NCBI GenBank assembly: GCA_033002965.1
Contig: JAURVB010008945.1
Location: forward strand, 84,086 to 148,085
Length of the DNA stretch: 64,000 bases
Direction: 5' to 3'
DNA from: Piper betle
Lineage: Eukaryota; Streptophyta; Magnoliopsida; Piperales; Piperaceae
Shown here: positions 33,178-44,807 of the stretch, piece after piece
Position numbering within the stretch: the first letter of the stretch is position 1
Layout of the letters: the number at the start of each line of letters is the position of its first letter
Translations under genes and position numbers: made by a program
The notes under the pieces: model-generated
What the model saw: the letters and a program-made list of their open reading frames with translations, nothing else
Database searches by the model: none
What the model was told of the DNA's origin: nothing

Positions 33178-35669
33178 ATGGCCACGAAGGCGGTGGCTGC
33201 GGCGTCGGCAAAGGCCGTGGCGTCGGCGGCGGCGGAGTTCCAGTATCCATGGCGAGAGAAGCTGTCCAGGTACAAGGACGAGCTCGCCAAGGGCGTCTGG
33301 GGCTACTGGGAGCTCGGCGCCTGGAAACCCCTCGCCCTCAGTGCCCGCCGCCGCGCCCGCCTTCGCAAGGAGGTCTTGCTCGCCGGCCAGTATGGATTCT
33401 CCCCCCTTCAACGTATTGTAGTTGTTCTTCCTAGTTTTGATGGTTGATCGGTGTTTTTTATTTGTGTTGCAGAGATTGGCCGTATGATCCGGTGAGGAAG
33501 GAGATGAGGAAGAAGAGGAAGGGTCATAAGTGTGATCGCATTTCCGCCGAAAAGTGCGTTTTTTTTCCTGTGTATCAATTGTTGTCATGCATGTAGGGAT
33601 AAAAAAGTTGGGTTCTTGGTGATAAATGGTTTGTTGTCGGTGTTTTAGGAGAGCGAATATGGCGGAGTTGATGAAGAAAATGCCGCAAATGCTACTGGAT
33701 TACAAGGTAATTTTTGCTATCTTATTGTGTATGTAATATCATTACAAACGAAACGATTTGGAATCTGTGTAGGAAAAAAAACAATTATCATTAGAAATGC
33801 TTGACCTATTTGAAATGGATAATGCTCGTGTTTGTTTTATTCCTTTGATGCCCACATAATTATACTTGGCTATAGAAATTGCATAGGGTCAGATCAAAAG
33901 CGTAGACAATCTACAATTAATTCCACTATTACTATACCTTGTTACCATGCCTATTATCAGCATGTTTGCATTTTTTCTTTGTTGAGGGTCTTGTTTACGA
34001 GCCTTGCATTTTTTCTCTGTTGAGCGTCTTCTTTACGAGCCTTGGATTATTCTGCATACTTAGCCACTTTGGGATGTTTATTTTACCTAAAATCACAGTT
34101 GCATGGCTTCCTGCCATCCTCATCATTGAGCATGGCTTAGCCATCTTGTAGTTTATGTTCAATTGCGGTAATCGAATCTGCTTCTCTATTTTGCCAGTTT
34201 GGAGTAAGATCCCTTGTAGTCTACCCTTTCATTCATCTCTACATCCTTACATTAGCTGCTCCCAGCTTATTTATACGGCTCATTTTGGCATCTCATCACT
34301 GTTCCATACAAAAAGATTGGCCCAATTAAATCAACAATGTGATGAAATTTGCGTCTGTATAGTGGGAAATAAATGAGAATGTAACGTAATTCTTATTGTG
34401 CGAAGATTATTAGTGCTATTTGGCTTTTGTTTATAAAAATATAGAAATAATCAACAGGAAAAGTAAGGATATGGGACTTGTAATTCTCGGATTGAGTGAA
34501 GATCTCTTTCATGGATGTTTTCATACTTGTGTAGTCTTTGATTTATTGAGATATAATGAAGGCAACCATCCTGGTTAGCATTAAGATTGATGATTGAAAA
34601 CATAAAAATGAGGAAGAACTGTTGGAATTGATAAGACGAAAAAGGTCCATGTGTATATCTTGAAATTTAAAATTATTACTCCAATTTTTGATTTGTCATT
34701 CTTTATTGGAAATGACCATGATATCGTTGTCATGAATATTGTGATGAAAGATAAACATATCAAATTATCAATGTTTTCCATGCAACATCTTCCTGCTAAG
34801 TCTTTCTGATGAATTGGGCAAGAGAAAATGGTTAGTAATATGATGTATCAAAACTTCATCTCATTGTCACCTATATTGATAATTTTTTCTTATGATCATC
34901 CCGTATTAAAATGCTGGAGCTGAAGGGTTTTTTGTTAATATGGTTTGGGTTCAGGTTTTGGTTCATGGGACTATTTGCCATACAAAATCGCCCAACGTGG
35001 ATCTTGTTGAAATCATAATCTAAGCTATCGGAAATTAATGTCTGACTTTATGATTTAGAAACTGATTAATCTATCTTATTTTACAAAAAAAATATGTATA
35101 TGCAACCTTATATGTATTAAAACCAATGAAGTAGCTTTTCTCTTCCTATTTTGGTGTTTTTGGTTATAGGCTGACTCAATAAGTCAATATCTTTGCTCGA
35201 CGACTGAGTAGCATTCCATGACCTATCTGCACCGTTCTTTTGATTGCATTTTTATTCTAGTATGTTGTTGAATTACTCATTCATAGTTGACTTTGTTTGA
35301 CTCTTTGTTATCTCCATTTGCTTTGATGATTTGGGCTTATAATATATTTTTGGCTGTAAATTCTTAAGAAGAATGCCCCATTAATATGCAGTTGTTTTTT
35401 GTACTTGTTCTTATCTATCCCGGTGTACTCCTGTTTTTATACATTGAACCCCCTTGCTCAAAAGTCAACGAGGAAGATATAAGGACAATTAATCATCAAC
35501 ACTGATGAGAGATATATTGACAATGCAATCTCGCATAAGTTGAATAAAATATCTGTGGTCTCATCATTTGCAATTTTATTGGATTTCCTCGTATGTTTTT
35601 TTGTCATTTCCTTAAACACAGAAACGTCGATGGGAAAAGAAGATGAAACAGGAAGAGTCGAAGGAGTAA
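33178..35669 (+). CDS. mitochondrial large ribosomal subunit protein mL59-like
   Basis: Exons 33178-33389, 33473-33553, 33649-33706 and 35622-35669 join in phase to give 132 residues. After an Ala-rich N-terminus comes FQYPWREKLSRYKDELAKG, then QDWPYDPVRKEMRKKRKGHK, and a very basic end (MPQMLLDYKKRRWEKKMK). From memory, the KGHK...MP.L..... pattern matches fungal mL59/MRPL25, and plant proteins of this type carry the mL59 domain. Its role would be structural, in the mitochondrial ribosome. The N-terminal 20 residues (no acidic residue, Ala/Lys-rich) could serve as a targeting signal. Intron 3 is long (33707-35621) and shows no coding content. The reading frame is intact. Confidence 0.6.
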
Positions 35670-36607
35670 CATTTCATCTTGGTCTTTGCCTTGAACGTCA
35701 ACCGTGAGGTTTTTGCCGTGTTATCTCTGCAGGGATCCTGACAAACAAAATTTGATCCAATCTGTAATATGTTTCAACATTTTTACTGCCAATCCTATTA
35801 ATGTTTCTAGTGAAGTCTGTTACTTCGAAATAATGGATTTTAAATTTTGTCATGTAATTGATTTTTCTCCAAATGTTCGGAGGTTTGGTCTTTATTAGCA
35901 AGTGCGGTTAAATCTCCCTGGTTTTTCTACCTCTCCATCCTCATTAGTTATAAACAAATCAACACTATTGAATATCGCTAATAGTAATTTTGAAATTTTA
36001 GTATTAAATATAATTAATGACAATTTATAAATAAATCACCACCGGTGTATATCTAGTTGTTCATAGGATTTAACCGTTGATATTGCGTATTATTTTCCTT
36101 AGAGCATGTCATCGTCTTTTCTTAAAGTAGATTCAACCACTCTAACCTCAAAAATATTAAGATTGCGTCTTCTTTAATATAAGAATATTGGGTTGTCCAT
36201 CACGATCATACATTAAAATTTTTAAGAAATGATCGATATAAGTACAAACAAGTAATACTGTTCCAGCTTCAATGATAAGAAAGGAATTACATATTTACAT
36301 ATCTGCCTAGTTTAGAAGAAATAATACAGAAAAAAAATGGTATACAAAAAGTTTTTTAAAGAAATCGGGAGCTGCTTTTTTCTGCTAATGAAAAAATAGC
36401 TGTACAAATCATCAATTGTCTTCTAGGCTTTTTCCCCATGCATCACATCTGCATCGATTTCTTCTTCACTCTGTTCCTACTTGCACCCATAATATGGCTA
36501 CCACTACTAATGCTACTTCCCCAGCTCGTGCAAATTTATCTACATCTTTATCAGCTTGAGTTTCACTAGCTCTTTGGATTCTACTAGAGCTCTTCTACCT
36601 GGTCATT
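35670..36607. other. 3' UTR and intergenic sequence
   Basis: Probable 3' UTR of the mL59-like gene to about 35920, then AT-rich sequence without a supportable gene. The 3' flank of the kinase remnant on the minus strand begins near 36607. Confidence 0.45.
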
Positions 36608-38029
36608 TTAATGGCCTCCCCCAGGAATGGCATGAGCTTCTGAAGCTGGATCTAGAGCAAGAAAGCTAAGAGCCATGACTACGCCTGCAATCAAGGGGCG
36701 AACAGAGGCTTCTTCTTGGAGGCACGTTGCTGCAACTCCTACAGCTTGGTTTAGAGCTTCCACTGCAAAGACACCTTTAAGCAAGGGATCGGCCAGCTCT
36801 GGAAATCTCTTTGAATCTTTGAAAATAGGCTGTGCCTGTACAGTTTTACCAGCATTAACAAAAACTAGAACCTTTCATGAGAACTATTATATTAGAACAG
36901 TATGAAACTAGTGGAGGACTCTAACTGATCATTTATGAAAGAAATATGAGAAACCTTGTTACAATATATGCAGTTTGAGGGAGAAGCAAGAGGAATTATA
37001 CCCAGGTGACCCAATTCTGCTCTTCACTTCTTCTTGTGGTGTCAATGGCTCTTCTCCCTGTAATTATCTCCAAAAGAACTACTCCAAAAATGTAGACATC
37101 TGACTTTAGAGTGAGCTGACCAGTTCTTGGATACTCAGGAGCACAATAGCCATAGGTATCCATCACTCTTGATGACACATGATGTTGATCTCCATCTTCT
37201 GCCAGCTTTGCTAGTCCAAAATCTGAGAGTTTTGGGTTCAAATTATCATCAAGTAATATGTTGGAGGACTTCAAATTACGGTAGATGACCGGTGGGTTGT
37301 CCCTGTCATGCAGGTATTCCAGCCCTCTAGCAGCACCTGTTGCTATTTTCATCCTAGTTTGACAATCCAGAGCCTTCTTATCTTCGCGGACATCTATAAA
37401 AACAAAAGATGTCAAGATTATAACAATCCCAGAGAATGAGTTATTCAATGAATTACATATATAAAGTGCTATGAATGTCTTAATTAGTAGGTTTTTATAC
37501 CAAGCAAATGATCTTCCAAGGAGCCCAAAGGCAAGAACTCATATACAAGTAACCTTTGATCACCATCTGCACAGTAGCCTACGAGATTGACCAAGTTTTC
37601 ATGGCGAAGGAGGCTCAACATCAGAACTTCCAGAAGGAATTCTCTGTTTCCTTTTAGCCCATTTCTGTCAATCTGCTTGATAGCCGCCAGCTGATCATTC
37701 GAAAATCATATTAGCTAGCATTCTTAGAACTTGGAAAAATGTAGAATATAATTTTTTTTCTGGGTTGCGCATAGGAAGCATATTGACAAACAATTGCAGA
37801 CTATATGATCTATTATGTATCAAAAAGTAGTTAATTACTCGTCTGTTATTTTCAAGGCAGCCCTTGTAAACTCTTCCAAAACGTCCCTCCCCCAGTAAGC
37901 ATTCAGGTTGGAAATTGTCTGTTGCAGCAGCAAGCTCACGGAATGTGATGGCCTGGACTGCAATATTGGCAGAGATCTCAAAACTTTTTCCTCCTATGTC
38001 ATGGGCTACAGCTCTCCGTTTTGGTCGTT
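36608..38029 (-). pseudogene. PBL27-like receptor-like cytoplasmic kinase (RLCK VII), decayed
   Basis: Four exons in phase on the minus strand: 38029-37839, 37690-37501, 37393-37002 and 36835-36608. They encode [19 protein letters not shown] (kinase start), the glycine loop GEGRFG, the lysine in [24 protein letters not shown] and [18 protein letters not shown] kinases such as PBS1 and PBL27 relay immune-receptor signals from the plasma membrane. Signs of decay: the catalytic loop reads [10 protein letters not shown], with Asn for the catalytic Asp of the YRD motif; the activation loop has RVMDTYG for RVMGTYG; the first exon with Met and the MGCF-type acylation signal is not found upstream; the C-terminus ends early after IPGGGH. 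No internal stop or frameshift occurs, so it may still be expressed as a pseudokinase. Confidence 0.8.
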
Positions 38030-38164
38030 CTGTGGGAGTAATATCACAAGCAATTCTTCAAATAATTCAGGAATTTTTCATGCTTCCTTTGTTGAAAACA
38101 TATAAGCTAAATTTTTCTATGTTGAGCCTTTTTGGGATTAAAAAGATTATCAGCCAAAGAAAAT

Positions 38165-38480
38165 TTGTAATAGGTGTCATTATCTTTCTTAATCTAATAA
38201 GTATGACGTATCTCTCTTAATCTAATAAGTATGACGAGTTTCTCTCCGTCTAAAAATTAACTCAAAAAATAAGACTTTCCCATTAACATATATACAAGTT
38301 ACAACATTATTAACGACTGATGTAGAATAAACTTAACAATCTCTTATTTATACATTTAACGACTTCAAAACTATCATCGTCATATTATCACGTGACAACC
38401 TTAAATCATTAGGCATCAAGTGAAATCCACAAAAGAGATTTCTACAATCGGTATAAGCAAATACTAAAGTTCACTTAGCT
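38165..38480 (-). repeat. leader-like repeat similar to 54030-54135
   Basis: Shares words with 54030-54135 (TAATAGGTGT, CTCTCTTAAT, TCAAAAAATAA, TATATANAAGTTAC). A 26-bp unit (CTCTTAATCTAATAAGTATGACG) is tandemly doubled here. It ends beside a PBS-like GCTCTGATATCA (38478-38489, plus), so it may be the untranslated leader of a copia element. Confidence 0.35.
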
Positions 38481-38489
38481 CTGATATCA

Positions 38490-39110
38490 CTTATTGAGAA
38501 ATATGTACTCTAGCAGAAATAACCCAAAGAAAATATTTCCCCTCAATATAAAATGAAAACAAATATAAGATTCAATAGGAGACACCAAGATAAAAAAATA
38601 GAGGGAAACTCTTCTCTAAAATTAGATTAAGAAAACCAACCTATTCGATTCACTTTAATTAAGAAACTCTTTTATAATTAAGCATCAAATATAATTTAAG
38701 AAAACTCCCTTACAAATCAGACCAACAACAAGATATAAAAAATACAACTCTTGAGAAAAATATATATGAGAAATTGAAAAAATTACATACACCTCTAAAG
38801 AAATATAGATCACCTCACACCTAAGATTATGGCCCCTAACATCAACTTAATACGATGAAAAACTTCTCTTAAACTCTTTATTTATGAGCCAAATGTACTA
38901 AAAAATTCTTAAGATAATGTTATGTTTAGCATTAATAAACTTCTCATTTATATAAAAGAATATGTGTGTAATTCAAGAAGTCACCATATTACACTTCTAT
39001 AGAAAATGATGTAATCATACGTAAGTATACGAAACATCAACTATTAGTGTGATAAATGAAAAAATTAAAAATTGACTATTGGATTTTTAAATGCGAATGA
39101 GTGAAGGAAA
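38490..39110 (-). repeat. probable LTR of the copia element
   Basis: On the minus strand this stretch lies just after the end of the pol frame, and is followed by TGATATCAGAGC, close to the Met-tRNA primer-binding site. AT-rich, with TATA-like words. Ends are not exactly defined, so the LTR call is an inference from position. Confidence 0.4.
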
Positions 39111-39169
39111 CCTAACAAATCCGCCATTTCACGAATCCATTAGCTAATTAGACATAATTGGTGGCAAAG

Positions 39170-41855
39170 TTCTCCATACTAGTTCCACTTCAACAAAATA
39201 TCCTTCATCACAATTTTGGTCAACATATCTGAGACATTTTTGTCAGTGTAAACCTTGTTCAACTCTAACAACTCTTTTTCCAACACATCTCTTATACAAT
39301 GATACCAAACATCTATGTATTTACTCTTTGAATGAAAACTATAGTTCTTATTTAAATGTATAGCACATTGACTATCACAAAGTACCTCATACTTATCTTG
39401 ACTTACCCGAATTTCATTTAGAAATTTTTTCAACTATTGAACCTCTTTGCTAGTTTCTCTAACTGTAATGAATTCAGCTTCAGCTGTAGATAAAACAACA
39501 CACTTTTGCAATTTAGACTCCCAAGAAACAACACCACTAGCAAAAGTAGCAACTCCAGAAGAAGAAAGTCAGGATCACTAGCTATATCTGCATTAATATA
39601 ATATGATAATATAGAGTTACCTCCCCCAAAGTATAAATATAGCTTGGAAGTACTTCTCAAATATCTCAATATCCACTGAACTGTTTGTCAATGCTCTTTG
39701 CCTTGATTAGATAAATGTCTACTTATTGCCCTAATAGCACACATCATTTTTAGTCAAGTACAAACTATAACATACATAAGACTCCCAATACAGATACATA
39801 AGGGACCTTCTTCGTCTCATATACCTTTGTTTTACTTAACTCACCTTCTTCAATTTTAATTGATTTCCTAGTAGAACAGCAACCGACTTGACTTCCTTCA
39901 TGTTGAACCATTGAACTATCTTCTCATTGTATTTCTCTTGGGATAAATAATCTTCTTATCCTTCTGTCCCGCTGGATGGACATGCCAAGAATTTGCCTAG
40001 TTGGACCTAAATCTTTCATAGCAAAGGATCTGTCCAAACTTTTCTTTAAATCTCCAATTCTTGATTTATCCTGTCCAAGAATCAACATATCATCAACATA
40101 AAAAATAAAATGATAAAGTCATTCTCCCCAAATTTCTTGATAAACACACAATAGTCTGAAACAATTTTGTTATAGCTTGACTCTTGTACCATTGTCTGGG
40201 AGTGGTACAAGAGTGTACCATTGTTTGATTTTATAAAAGAATCAAACTTCTTGTACCACTGTCTAGGAGCTTGCTTGAGGTCATACAAACTCTTTTTTAA
40301 TCTACACATCATCTATTTTTTTCCTTATCCACAAAACCCTTATGTTATTCTATATAGATTTTTTCATCAAGATCACCCTGGAGAAATGCAGTCTTCACAT
40401 CTAACTATTCAACCTTCAAATCCATACTTAGAGCCAAATCTAGCACACAACAGATTGAAAACATTTTTACAACAGGAAAAAATTTCGTCAAAATTAATAC
40501 CTTTCTTTCACTCAAAACTTTTCACCACAAATCATACTTTGTACCTTGGTTGTGAGTTACCTTTATCGATGCTTAAGGCGATAAACCCACTTGTTCCTTA
40601 ATGCTTTTATCCTCTTAGGAAGATTTACAAGCTCATAGGTGTTGTTCTTACACAATGACTTTAGTTTCTCTCTCATAATACTTACCCATATGTATTTCTC
40701 CTTGTGACTAATAGCTTCACTGAAGGCTTTAGGCTTACCATTTTCTATAAGTGTCAAATAAGTGGGCTTTGGATACTTCATGGATGGTTTAACAACTCTA
40801 CTAGATTTTATTCCAGTAGCATCTGCCTCTCCTTGATTAACAACCTAATCACCATCATGTACTTATTCATCAACAACATTAGGAACTATATCATTTATAA
40901 TATCATTCTTCTCACTTTTACCGTCTTTAAGCAAGGTAACAGGAATGTCATCTCTGGCTTCATCATCATTCTGTTTTAGCAATATATTGTACAATATCTT
41001 CTTTAGTTATTGGAAGAGCAGATGAAATCTTAACCATCATAACATAATATTGAGAATTGCTTTAGGTACTAGTTTCATTCCCAAAGTCCTTTATAAACTA
41101 ATTATCTCGAAACACATCATCTTGACTTTAAACAATCTTCTTCTCCTTAGGATCCCAAAGTCTAAAACCAAACTTTTCATCCCCATAATCCAAGATATAC
41201 ATTCCAATGTCCTAGTATTAAGCTTAAACCTTAGTTCCTTAAACACATACAAAAGCTTTACAACTAAACAACCCTAAATGAGCATATTTTACCTTCATAT
41301 CACTCCAAACTTTTCCTAGAGCATCTTCACTTAAAGCAAGTGTGGGAGACCTATTAATTAAATAACAAGCAGTATAAACAGCTTCAATTCAAAAACCATT
41401 AGATAATTTTGTTGTAGAAAGCATACACATAACCCTTTTTTAAATTATTTTGTTTATCATTTGACAACTCTATTTAATTGTGGGGAATAAAGAACTGTCT
41501 TTTTATGTTGAATGTCATGTTTATCACAATAAACTTAAAATCAAGCAATTTTCACCTCAATTATTACTCCTCAAACATTTTAAAGTTTTCCATGTGTCTT
41601 TTTCTACAAGAACATGAAATGATTTAAAAGTATTAAGCACATCACTTTTACTCTTCAAATAGTAACACCATATATTCCTTGAAGCATCATCAATAAAAGT
41701 GACAAATAAGAGGCTTTATCAAGAGATTTCATCTTCATTGGACTACATACATAAGAATTTGCAAGTTTAAGTATCTGAGTCTTCCTCTTACCTGTGGATA
41801 CAAAAGAAGCCATGTTTTCTAACCCAACAATGATCACAAAAGCCTAGTGTTGCCT
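39170..41855 (-). mobile_element. degenerate Ty1/copia pol region
   Basis: Minus-strand fragments, broken by stops and frameshifts, match copia polyproteins: near 41840-41655 the segment before integrase; at 40781-40563 NGKPKAFSEAISHKEKY and NTYELVNLPKRIKALRNKWV (start of RT); at 40312-40082 RLKKSLYDLKQAPRQWYKKFD and the segment before the YVDD-type catalytic box; at 39669-39430 YLRSTSKLYLYFGGG; at 39433-39179 DSQCAIHLNKN and HSKSKYIDVWYHCIRD (RNase H). It cannot encode active enzyme. The gag half lies at 47916-49919, displaced by the insertion at 41861-47915. Confidence 0.8.
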
Positions 41856-42344
41856 TATCGTGTAAAACCCGTGACTCGAGTTAGGGTTTTATGTTACCAA
41901 ACCAGTTGGTTCGACTGTTGGTTCGAGTTAAGTCAGTTTCTTGAACCGCGTGCTGAGTCGAGGCCAGCCGTGAGTTATGAGCGATGAGAGTCAGATGTAC
42001 CTGAATATATGATGATAACGCCTGAAAGATGATGAAAAATGGGTTATCAAGTATATGGAGGTATGCAGTATTGATTGTTATTTTTATTTGATCATAGAAT
42101 ATTTTTAAGGTCGAATGATGAATTAGGACGCGTTGGATCATATTCAGGTGGGTTATTAGTTATAGAGCATGTCATTTGGATGTTGTTGTGTTCGTTTTAT
42201 TTTATGGGATTTTTCCATATTTTTCTAGATTTTTTAGAATTTATTACGAACTAGTTATTATTTTGACTTGAGTAGGAATCGAGTCAATACTTAATTACGA
42301 AACTGCCACTGGAGTAAATTTTCTCCATTCCCGACAATTCCCCC

Positions 42345-42860
42345 TTCCAAAACCCTAGCCGCCGCCGCCCCTCGTGCTCGTCTCCATCGCCACCGCCGCC
42401 GCCGACGTCGTACAGCCGCCAATCAACGCCATGCAGTCGTCGTGCCGCCACGACCCACCCCGGCCACTGTCTAGCCGCCACGACGCCGGAATCACCCCAC
42501 AAGCCGCGACGCGCTCCCTCGTTGATTCGCCGCCGTCCGGGCTGCTCCGCCGCCACTGTGACCCCGACGACCACCCTCTCACTGTCGCTGACGTTTCCCC
42601 CATCATCCCTACCGCCGTCGAGGCCGGCCGTAGCCCCGATAGGAGCACGCCGCCGCCGCCACCCATTTTCGATGCCACCTCCGACAGCCATCGCCACCCC
42701 GGCTGCTTTGTTTGACACCATCATCGAGCTGGTGCCGATAGACCCCCTGATTGCCCCGTCCCAAATCATTGCCGGAAAACCGCCGGAATCTGCAGGAAAA
42801 CTGCCAACACTGGCCGGAAAACCGCCGGAAAATTGGATTTGTGGGAAATTCGTCAGACCA
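42345..42860 (+). other. GC-rich core of insertion 1
   Basis: After a conserved AT-rich stretch and an AACCCTAG telo-box (42350), about 500 bp of CCG-rich sequence gives long but low-complexity open frames in several frames and both strands. The equivalent cores are at 43320-43880 and 50400-50760. They share the pattern but not one protein frame, so I do not call coding genes. Confidence 0.5.
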
Positions 42861-44060
42861 TCTGTAAAACCCGCGACTCGAGTCAGGGTTTTATAGTCGT
42901 TAGCCGGTCGGTTTGACCGTAGTTTGAGTCGGTTCAGCTTTCAGAACACGTGTGCGGGGCCGAGGCCGACCGTGCGCTCGTGCTATGAGGGTTTATGTAT
43001 ACCCAAGTATCGATGATAGCGTCAGATACGCATCAGCAGACTGAGTTATCAGTAGATATGAGAGTATACAGTTGATGATTTTATTTTATTTTTATGTTGT
43101 GGCCGTAGAATTAGTTTAGGCCGAATAACGCATTAGGACGCGTTAGATGGTATTCGGGTGGGTTATTAGTTATACGACATGTCATTTAGATGTTGTGATA
43201 TTTTGTTTGATTTTATGGGATTTTTCCCAATTTTTCTAGATTTTTCTGGGATTTATTCCGAGTCCGTTATCATTCTTGACTCGAGCCCGTGTCGAGTCAA
43301 GTCTTATTTACAACTTTGCCATCGCCCTATACACCTCGTCTTCCTCCCCAAACCCCCACCCGCGTTTTCACCGCCGCCGCCGCTGAGATTCTGCCACCGC
43401 CGTCGACGCCCCCTCGCCGCCGGTCGACGCCGCCCAGCCCGGTTGTGCCGTCGCCTTGCCGCCTCGACCGCGCCCGGCCACTGTCCGGCCGTCGCAACGC
43501 CGGAAATCGCCCTCGATTTCCCGCCGATTCCGACGCGATTTCGCCGCCGTCTGCGCCGGACCGCCGCCGCCGTGACGTCGGAGCTCCTCCCTCGACCTCC
43601 CCTACCTTTCCCCTCTGCTTAGCGCCGCCGTCGAGGGTCGGCCGTGGGTCTGATCGGAGCGGCCGACCGCCCCAACCGCACTCGACGCCGCCGTTGGTGG
43701 CCATCGCCGCCGCGGCTGCCCTCGTCGTCACCGCCATTGGGTTCAGCTCACCGAGGCGGTGCTAACCCCTACCTCCGATTGCCTCGCCGGAGCAGTCACC
43801 GGAAAACCACCGGAGCTGCCGGAAAACCGCCGGCATAGTCGCCAGAAAATCGCCGCCTTCGTCCGTCGGCACCGATTTCAGCGCCGATCGCGAGGTGGTT
43901 CTTCCTTCTTTTTTTAGAATTATTACATACATGTTGTGGTCATAGTAGCATATTAGAATTAATTTTATTAACTTCATGATTTTAGTTTAATTAATCGTGA
44001 TTATGATAAACATGTGATGATTAGTGTGAATTGTGTTGTATGATGTGAATGCTTAGTAAT

Positions 44061-44250
44061 GAAATTGTTAGTGAACCATTGAATAGTTAATTAAATGCTT
44101 GTTAACTAGTTAATTCATGAATATGTATGAATTAGGTTTTGCATGCTAACATTATGAAATTGTTAGTAAACTATTGTATAGTTAATTAAATGCTTGTTAA
44201 CTAGTTAATTTATGAATATGTATGAATTAGGTTTTGCGTGCTAACATTAA
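44061..44250 (+). repeat. tandem duplication, period 95 bp, in insertion 2
   Basis: Two copies starting GAAATTGTTAGT (44061 and 44156), each ending in a GCTAACATTA stretch. They differ by a few substitutions. Confidence 0.85.
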
Positions 44251-44797
44251 GTTAAACAGATTAAATTGATTAAACCATTGTCACCTAATTAGAATAGGTA
44301 TGCTTTGAAATTGGAATTAAAAGTGCTAGGTAATAAGTAACATATGAAATGATAAAATTATTAACCTGCTTGTCAATTAGAGACGTAGGGTACTTGTCGA
44401 GATGATTATCATGGTTGATTAGATAATTGTATGCATGTGGATATATTAGTTATATAGGTGTGCATCATATATGTATGGGCGTTAGTAAATAGTTATGTTC
44501 ATGTAGGTTCGTTGCAGGAGCTCGCCGTCTAGGCACGAGACTGCGCTTGGAGCTTCTGACAGGTCCGTTAGGACACGCTTCTCAGGTTTTATCGCTCCAT
44601 TCTATCGGTGATTTGATTTATTGATCGTAGGACGTGTCAGGTGGATGATTTATTGGACCCCACCTAACACGGGTCACCTGGTCGATGTTTTTCGGAATTA
44701 ATAACCCTCGAGGATGAGATCCCTCGAGTTTGTTTTCGAAAATAAGATCCACCTCAAGTTGCCTTCGGGCCTATTATAATAAATCCCGACCCAGCCC

Positions 44798-44807
44798 TAT
44801 AAATAGT
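44798..44807 (+). promoter_or_regulatory. TATA-box-like word in insertion 2
   Basis: CTATAAATAG lies in the conserved central part of the LTR-like unit, at the position expected for a U3 promoter. Insertion 1 has a similar but looser TTTATATATG near 46763. Confidence 0.4.

Noticed and set aside
33097..33588. 163-residue minus-strand frame opposite the mL59-like gene
   Set aside because: Antisense shadow of exons 1-2, rich in Arg and Ser from GC bias.
42284..43840. Long Pro/Arg-rich frames in the GC cores of the LTR-like units
   Set aside because: Open on both strands and in several frames. The three cores do not share one protein frame.
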